Shown here one piece after another: positions 57,600-64,000 of a stretch of 64,000 bases of DNA. Below the pieces are notes generated by a model. The model saw only the letters and a program-made list of their open reading frames with translations, ran no database searches and had not been told where the DNA came from. The number at the start of each line of letters is the position of its first letter. The first letter of the stretch is position 1. Origin of the DNA: Lycorma delicatula (taxonomy: Eukaryota; Arthropoda; Insecta; Hemiptera; Fulgoridae); contig NC_134465.1 of the NCBI RefSeq assembly GCF_047948215.1, positions 41,701,946-41,765,945 on the forward strand, in the 5' to 3' direction. The position numbers and the translations under genes are program-made.

Positions 57600-58209
57600 A
57601 CAATGTAAATAGATGGCGGTTGCAGTTACTTCAATGTTAGTGCTGCTATTAGCAACAATAGTTCAGTATTTTTGTTGTTTGTTGTTTATATTCATCCATA
57701 TATAATGAACGTATAATTGCCAAGTGTGAAGTATGATGAGTAGTTCCGATTTTTTATGGCAAAAAACAATTCTGTAGCTGAAATTCACAGGCAAGTTTAT
57801 GATGTTTACTTGCTGAATATTATGATGAGTATTTGAATATTATAGTACAACAATGGTGCCCTTCATTTAAGAAGGGCAAATGAACATTCATGTTGAAGAA
57901 TAAACTGGCTGTCTATCAGTGGTAACAGATGGCTTGATTAAAAATTTTGAAGAAAACATTTGAGAAAATTGGTGCTTTACTATCACAATTGTCTTTGATG
58001 ATGTTGGATTTAAAAAATTTTGACTAAAAAATTGAGTTATAAAGAAGTAAAGAAGCTTATGGCTATTGTTTTTTGGGACCTAAAAGGTTCTTGGCAAATG
58101 CCGATACGTATTGTATAAAGTTAAAAAAAATCTTAGAATTGCTATAAAGAACAAACAACATGGGAAGCTATTCTGCAGGATATTGCTTTTGCATGATGAT
58201 GCCCGGCTG
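57600..58209 (+). mobile_element. Decayed mariner transposase (family B), 5' part of a chimera
   Basis: The + strand reads KNNSVAEIHRQVYDVYLLN (57765), LSYKEVKKLMAIVFWDLKGS (58035-58100; from 'KIMATVFWDxKG') and LHDDARLQR near 58190 ('LHDNARPHT', second catalytic Asp). The middle is degraded. It then joins abruptly the end of a family A element. Confidence 0.7.
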
Positions 58210-58308
58210 CAGAGAAGAGTACTTTGAAGGGGACAAGGACCAATAATCTATAAAATTAATAATAAAGATTAAAAAAATAAAGTTCAGTTATTTTCTGAAC
58301 AGACAGCG
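58210..58308 (+). mobile_element. 3' end of a family A mariner fused to family B
   Basis: AGTACTTTGAAGGGGACAAG (58218) to TTTTCTGAACAGACAGCG (58291-58308) matches the last 90 bases of the family A copy at 45.6-45.7 kb, including its terminal inverted repeat. No family A 5' end is nearby. Confidence 0.88.
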
Positions 58309-59950
58309 TATGCATTTTTTCATTATTTTTACAAAATATTTTTTATTCATGTCATAACATTAGTACAGCCCTGAAGACCTTGATACTGCATTTTTTGTTT
58401 GTATAAAATATTTTATAATTTTATATTTTTTTTCTATTTATGTGCAATGTTTAAAATTTTTTTCAATATACATGACCATTCCATGTATCTCTTAACAGTA
58501 CTGCCAATGTAGTAAATGTTCTAATTGGAAAAAGTTATAATATTGTAGAAACCAAGTATTATAATATCTGATTTAGTTCGAAGGTTTTCAATAAAAATCA
58601 AAATTCTAATGTTAATAAAAATGTAACAGGATTTTTAAATAAATTTTTGTTAAGCATTACTAAATCAGAAAATCGGTTTTCAATATTTTCAGTTTGCAAA
58701 AATTCATGACTATACCTATAAGAATTAAATTAAATTCACTGATGCATTATAAATTTTGGTATCAATGTTTTGGCAAATATATTAATATATCAAAATATTA
58801 ACAAGAAATAATTTTTTTTATTTTTGGTGGCTTCATTTGCAGTATGTTGTTTTTGATAACGGGAAGTTGACACTGTTGCTGTTTCACCGCAGGTTGTTGA
58901 ATTGTTAAGGAAGCTTGCTGCTGTCACTTCTTTCAAACCAGATAAATTACTACTTGTCTTGATGAAACCTAGGAGTTCGGGAACTTCAGATCTTATTAAA
59001 TAAATAGATTCAATCATTCTGTCTATATTTCATTTCAACCAGTTACAATTTTCAGCAATTATAGCGATCTAATTGCACCTCTATTTTTTTTGTTTTACAA
59101 CATTGCTGTACATGAAGTTTAACACTTCACACAGGATTGTTTACAGTAATTAGTTTTATGTTTGCCACTACATTTTACGGAGATTGTTTGATTAGTGCAT
59201 TTTTTGTACTGTGATCAATTCTTGCATAATTTCCACAAGGTCTAACGTTAAGATCATGAATTGCTCTACACCTTTGGTGACCTAGATAGATCAAATTACT
59301 GTTTTTTAACAATGCGACATGAATCTACATGTAGCTCTATGCTTGTACATTTTGAACTTTTCAAGCTAAAAATATATATATATTTTTTATAAATATAAAA
59401 AAATATTTTTATCTTATTCAAGCAGACTTTGAAGGAAAATGTTATTCCATTTTTTTGCAATCATCAATGAAATATGACAATGTCATTCTCATGAAAGAGA
59501 AAATACAAACATACAAAAATATGAATTTTTTTTTTTATTATGCTTATAGTTTAGGCAAGTGGTTTTATGTGACCTATCAATAAAGTTTTGATTACATTTC
59601 ACATGAAATATTTATCCAAAAAGAAAAATACTTTTTATTACTTTCATAGCTTGGAAAGTATAAATATATAGATGTGTAATAGCTTTATCTGGAGTGTCTG
59701 AAGTAGTAGTATTGGCACTACTAACATACAACGGAAGAGATAATGTTTTGTGACAAGATAATGTAGGTAACAAGAAGCTAGTTACCAATAAACAAATCCA
59801 TCTCCACTCTGCTCAACTGGGCTTTTTAAATTTTCATGAAAAGTAGCACCTCGTGTGCCACAAAGTCTGTGCAAGGCAGGTTCCATAACTTTTGACCCAA
59901 AATCACAAACAGGAATTTGAAAAAATCTCCTGAATTAATTTCAGCAGAAA
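58309..59950. other. EXOSC8 intron: no gene recognised
   Basis: AT-rich intronic DNA. A 75-codon minus frame at 59017-58790 has no family. Confidence 0.5.
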
Positions 59951-59959
59951 AATAATTCT

Positions 59960-60460
59960 TTGCATATGTGATGACACACGAGACCATTATTACATTATTA
60001 AATCGAAATCAGTGAGTATAGAGCGGTGTAAGAATGGAGAGCCTAGCCCTTTAAAGGTGAAAACGTGTCCATTAGCAGAAAAAGTCCTTCCAACCATCTT
60101 TTGGAACTGGAAAGGAATATTGTTCATCAATTTTTCCATGAACATTGTACTGTAAATGCTGCTAACTACTGCTAGCTCTTGGCCTAAAGAACAAAAGGCA
60201 CCATTAGCCAATCAAAGATACGATTCTGCTTCAAGACACAGGCCTCACACAGCCAAATATATCTTCCTGCAATTCTTTTTGTTTGAGGCATTGAAAGAGG
60301 TACTGAGAGGAAATCGATTCCAGAATGACAAAAAAGTAGAGGAATTTGTGTGCAATTGGCTCATGATACATCCTCAAACCTTTTATGAGGAAGGGCTCAT
60401 AAAAGCTCTCTCAACATATTGTAAGAATATGAAGAACTTCAAGGAAATTACATAGAAAAT
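59960..60460 (+). mobile_element. Decayed mariner transposase, C-terminal half (family B)
   Basis: Pieces in order on the + strand: a KVLPTIFWNWKGILFI stretch (60080), a damaged HDNARPHTA block (RHRPHTAKYIFLQFF, 60250) and EVLRGNRFQNDKKVEEFVCN then WLMIHPQTFYEEGLIKAL (60300-60410). It ends in the family's 'YxEK' region at 60455. The N-terminal half is absent. Confidence 0.75.
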
Positions 60461-61555
60461 CAATAAATACTCTTTAGATATTTATTCTGTATTAATAAAT
60501 GTTGAAAACAAAATTCCAGTTCATAATTGATTGATCCTTGAATTAGTGAAAATTATAACAAATGAGAAGTCCATTTATACTAACTTATAAATATTTTTAC
60601 AAATCACAATTATTGATGTTCAGATTAATCAAATGAATTAGATCAATAAAATTTTGAAGTGTTTCACTTATTTAAATGAAGCTAGGTAGTGACCAGGTTT
60701 TGCTTTTCTGGATGGAATATGTGAGGCCCTTCAGTAATATTAACAGAGGAATCTTTCAATAGCAAAAAGTGTAATTAATTTTACTACGGTAAGGAATGCA
60801 TTTACAATCCTTATGAGAAAACGGTATCTAATCGGTAAAATAATTCACAATATTTAGACAAATCCTACAAAAGCCAAAAGATGCATGTGACGACTAGCTA
60901 TATTTATTTGGTGATTTAGTCGGACTTTTTTAACCACATCCAATAAAAATGTTTGGAACCCTATTTGTAGCTACTATAAAATCAGATAATATTGTAAAAA
61001 ACAGAAAAAAGATATGTGAAAAAGATATTAGTGGGGCCATTATCTTCTCTGCTTTAGCCGCGGTTTCAATAATATATTTCCTAAAGAAATGCCTACCATT
61101 CAGTCATATAATAAGATATGCACAATAAAATATGAAACAAGAATCATTGTGAAAATTATTTTTATACATAGTAAAAAATTTACCAATTATAAATAATTGT
61201 TATTTTATGAATATTTTTCAACGTACAGTATTGTGTAAATTAATTGAAGCATTGCACTGTAAAGGGAAATTTTAGTTAAGTAGGTCACAGTGCTCTTTGC
61301 AACACCACCTTTTTTGGTTATTCTATAATAGTTGTTTTTCTTTTATAATAGTGTAGAAATAAAAACAATGTTTTATAAAGCTATTTAATTAGATTTGTTT
61401 CATTTTTAATTTTGATTTTTTAATTTAATTTTTTAAATGTATTTCACACCAAAAAACAAAATCATAACTTTCCATAAAAACTTTTCAATTGTTTCAATCT
61501 CAAATTGCAGCATAATATACGTGAATTTAAAAACTGTCGATTCTATCCATGTGAA
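60461..61555. other. EXOSC8 intron: no gene
   Basis: AT-rich intronic DNA with no recognised element. Confidence 0.5.
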
Positions 61556-61559
61556 AAAA

Positions 61560-62330
61560 GAGGCAGGTTCTGCTGAGTTACAAAGAAAGACAAAGTGTGG
61601 TAGAAATAGATAATCTATTAAAAAAGATCATATCTTGCTGATTACATTATCTAAAGTTTATTTTCAAAAATTAAATTGTGGTCTTCAAAGAGCTTCGATG
61701 TTGAAATTCATGATTCAATTGTGCAATGAAGCTTGTAAGATTGAAAAGCATGTAGTTCAATGAACTAACAGAAACGCAATTTCTAACGGAATTTATGAAG
61801 AAAAAACTAACTGGTTATGTAAACTGGATGGTTGAAGGTTGGTCAAAAGTGATTTTCTTTGATGTTTCTATTTCACTCAGAAATGTAAACATCCACAGTT
61901 TGTTCTCTGACAAAATGTTAGTAAGCATCTGGTAAAAAAAGTTTTAGTTTTTTTTTTTTTTTTTTAGTAGAAGGATCTCATTATCTTATTGAAGAAATGA
62001 TGAATACAGAAAAATATAAGATTATTTTGGAAAGCAGTTTTAAGTTTTGTTAAAAGTAAAAACTATCTGCTCCAGCAAGACCTTGGTCTGTCATTTTTTT
62101 AAATCAGGAAAAAATCTCACAAGTGAAAATAATAACTATTTTCTATGCAATGTATTTTAAGTTCTGTAAACTTGCCTAATTTCAGCAGTACTGAGAATTT
62201 ATAGACTATATACAAGAAGGAAATCAGTAAGTTGATGGCACAGTAAGAAGAAATTGATTAACAGTGCAATCTGTATATGGTTTCGGGATGAAAAATTTAA
62301 ATAAAAATGTGCAAAACTAGACTGAATGAA
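61560..62330 (+). mobile_element. Decayed Tc1-like transposase
   Basis: GSAELQRKTKCGRNR (61565; from 'GSxxxxPRSGRxR'), KKDHILLITLSKVYF, TGYVNWMVEGWSKVIFFDVS (61815-61870; from 'NWTxEDWxKVIFSDES', first catalytic Asp lost or shifted), and LIEEMMNTEKYKIILE (61985; from 'GTMxSExYxxIL'). Frameshifts throughout. Confidence 0.6.
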
Positions 62331-63347
62331 TGACTATGCTCCAATGACTGAAAAAGGTGATGAAATATATATATATAAAAGAGGATATATTTCATGTAAA
62401 TAAAAGAGTAACGTAACTCATACAAGTACAACATAAAAACCTGTAAAACTTTTAATCTGTTACCATTAATTTGCACAGCACTATATACTGATGGGCTGAA
62501 CTGGATCTCATATATTAAATAATTACATATTTCTTTCGTGAAAAAACTGAATGTTTTAAAACAAAATTAAGCAAATTTTAAAGTTAAAAATATTGGTATA
62601 GTACCAGAATGAGTTTCAATACAGTAATTAAAACATGCATATTTTTTTTTGGTTTGGAAAAAATCCTTGTTTAATTAAGTCTAATGAAAGGATAAATTAT
62701 ATTGAATTTTTTCAAAATATATTCCGGATTAGGAAAAAAAACGTAAATTACAATCATTTAATTAGGGTAACTAGATTATAAACTTGAAAGTTCATGCTGT
62801 CAAAATAAAAGTAAAAAAATTATTAATATAAATGCATAAAGATTAAAATATAGAAATGTATCCGAATGAAAGCAAGATCCTATATATTTCTGATAAGCTG
62901 ATTACATTTCAAATAGTTAAAAAAAGAATCATATAAATTTTTCAATTTTTACCCATAAGTGTTATATTATCATTTATATCAAATTAAAACTTTTTAGATT
63001 ATACATTTTTTCAAATCAGAGCTTCTTGATGGTTAAATTTAGTACAATTCATTAATATCAACTTTATCAACGAATGTATCAACTATTAAGAAGTTCTGCA
63101 CGATTCTAAAGTAAAAAGGAAACCACCCAGCTTCTACTGCATGTGATTTTTATAACATTTGTAATCGCAGGTAGGTAGAGGGATTAACTAGCTTTTCAGG
63201 CGATAGACTATATTTAAATATTCAAAAAGTATCTGACTGATAATTTATATTTTACATGACATATTCATTATACGTAACTGCTGAATTTTATTTTTAAAAA
63301 ACATAGAAATAGTAATGGTGAAAAAACAAAATAAAAAAATAACATAC
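62331..63347. other. EXOSC8 intron: no gene
   Basis: AT-rich intronic DNA. No recognised element. Confidence 0.5.
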
Positions 63348-63642
63348 CTATTTTCAATGCAGCAACAATAGCAGCTAATGCAGCATCAATAATGCATCCA
63401 TTATAATCAAGGCATATAACATCACAAAATAATACCCAAACTAATTTTTCATTATGTATACAAAGTGATTCAAGATCAATGATTTCGCAACTGTTAATTA
63501 TTTCAGTGATAAGACTTGTTTCACTTTGTCCCTCATCACTTGGGGGTCCTGGTCTAAATTTAGATGAACATAATGGTGGATAATCTAAATTTGTTACTAA
63601 GAAACCTTCACCTGGTGCTTCTGCTCTTGGTTGACACAGTTC
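63348..63642 (-). CDS. EXOSC8: EXOSC8 exon (RNase PH-like core); gene continues beyond window
   Basis: Encodes 98 residues: ELCQPRAEAPGEGFLVTNLD, then PPLCSSKFRPGPPSDEGQSE, IIDLESLCIHNEKLVWVLFC and DVICLDYNGCIIDAALAAIV. This matches animal EXOSC8/RRP43 ('IIxxEDLCIxxGKLVWVLYCDxICLDYDGNxLDA'). RRP43 is a non-catalytic RNase PH-fold subunit of the nine-subunit exosome ring that threads RNA for 3'-end processing and decay in nucleus and cytoplasm. The acceptor is TTTTTTGTCAG ending at 63643, and the donor is GTATGT from 63347. The four visible exons give 211 residues; the family is about 276, so roughly 65-70 N-terminal residues and the promoter lie upstream, past 64000. Confidence 0.93.
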
Positions 63643-64000
63643 CTGACAAAAAAAAAGAAAAAAAAAACCATTAAAATTTCAACAATAGCTATTTCATCAT
63701 TAATCACAGAACACTTCAAATAACAATGTCATGAAAATATTGGGTAGAAATAAATTGCAGCCATGGAAAACAGATACAAATGGAAATGAATATAAGCATT
63801 CTCCATAACCCAACAGTTGTAAAACTGATTTTACGACTGACTAAAATTAAAATTGCTTTTATAATTGACTAGCTTCATCGTGGCTTCACCCGTGCTGTAT
63901 GGAAACTTGTATTTCGTTGCCTCAGTCAATTTTTACTTCTATTCCCACAGGAATAATGGGCTTCCCACGGGAAATCCATTATGGTTAAATAGCAAATTTT
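63643..64000. other. EXOSC8 intron at window edge, with possible Helitron-type 3' end
   Basis: On the minus strand, 63895-63867 reads CACGGGTGAAGCCACGATG followed by AAGCTAGT. GGGTGAAGCC...CTAGT text is typical of the 3' termini of small Helitron-like repeats in insects, which end in CTRR before a T. No hairpin of good quality is evident, so this is tentative. Confidence 0.35.

Noticed and set aside
58790..59017. 75-codon minus-strand frame in the EXOSC8 intron
   Set aside because: No homologous family recognised and no splice sites fit the EXOSC8 frame at this position.
1..64000. CRISPR array, bacterial operon or phage-like module
   Set aside because: No regular spaced repeats, ribosome-binding sites or bacterial genes occur. 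Splice sites and LINE/mariner/SINE content show a eukaryotic nuclear region.

Overview
This is an AT-rich eukaryotic nuclear window with spliced genes and long introns full of transposons. The mix of RTE-type LINEs, several mariner and Tc1 lineages, Penelope-like elements and a tRNA-like SINE suggests an insect, and I infer a hemipteran-like genome from repeat style only. No bacterial-style operon, CRISPR array, rRNA or intact tRNA gene was seen.

Two conserved host genes face each other tail to tail. On the + strand, six exons between 430 and 32026 encode a complete 419-residue COQ2, the mitochondrial 4-hydroxybenzoate polyprenyltransferase of ubiquinone synthesis. On the - strand, four exons between 63642 and 46735 encode the C-terminal 211 residues of EXOSC8/RRP43, a core subunit of the RNA exosome; its N-terminus lies beyond position 64000. 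All exon phases join cleanly at GT/AG sites. The genes work in unrelated pathways, and their 3' ends are about 14.7 kb apart.

Region by region: COQ2 intron 1 holds an exact 1197-bp tandem duplication of a decayed LINE. Intron 2 holds a foldback MITE, decayed transposases, and an APE-type LINE (12.9-16.6 kb) into which a truncated RTE LINE is inserted. Introns 3 and 4 hold mariner relics. Intron 5 holds a Penelope-like element that seems to be split by a full-length RTE LINE with an uninterrupted 985-codon ORF and an extra 3' segment. The intergenic region (32-46.7 kb) holds a Tc-like MITE, two more RTE copies, a Helitron helicase scrap, a relic of an undescribed-looking transposon protein family, and mariner copies. 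EXOSC8 introns carry a mariner inserted in a second Penelope relic, an R1-like RT fragment, a SINE inserted into an oppositely oriented SINE, a chimeric mariner and a Tc1 relic.

I did not find a new cellular system. The most informative structures are the RTE composite flanked by one target-site duplication (a likely 3' transduction), the nested insertions that date each other, and the 40.9-42.5 kb transposon family with a solo 3' end at 34.8 kb.
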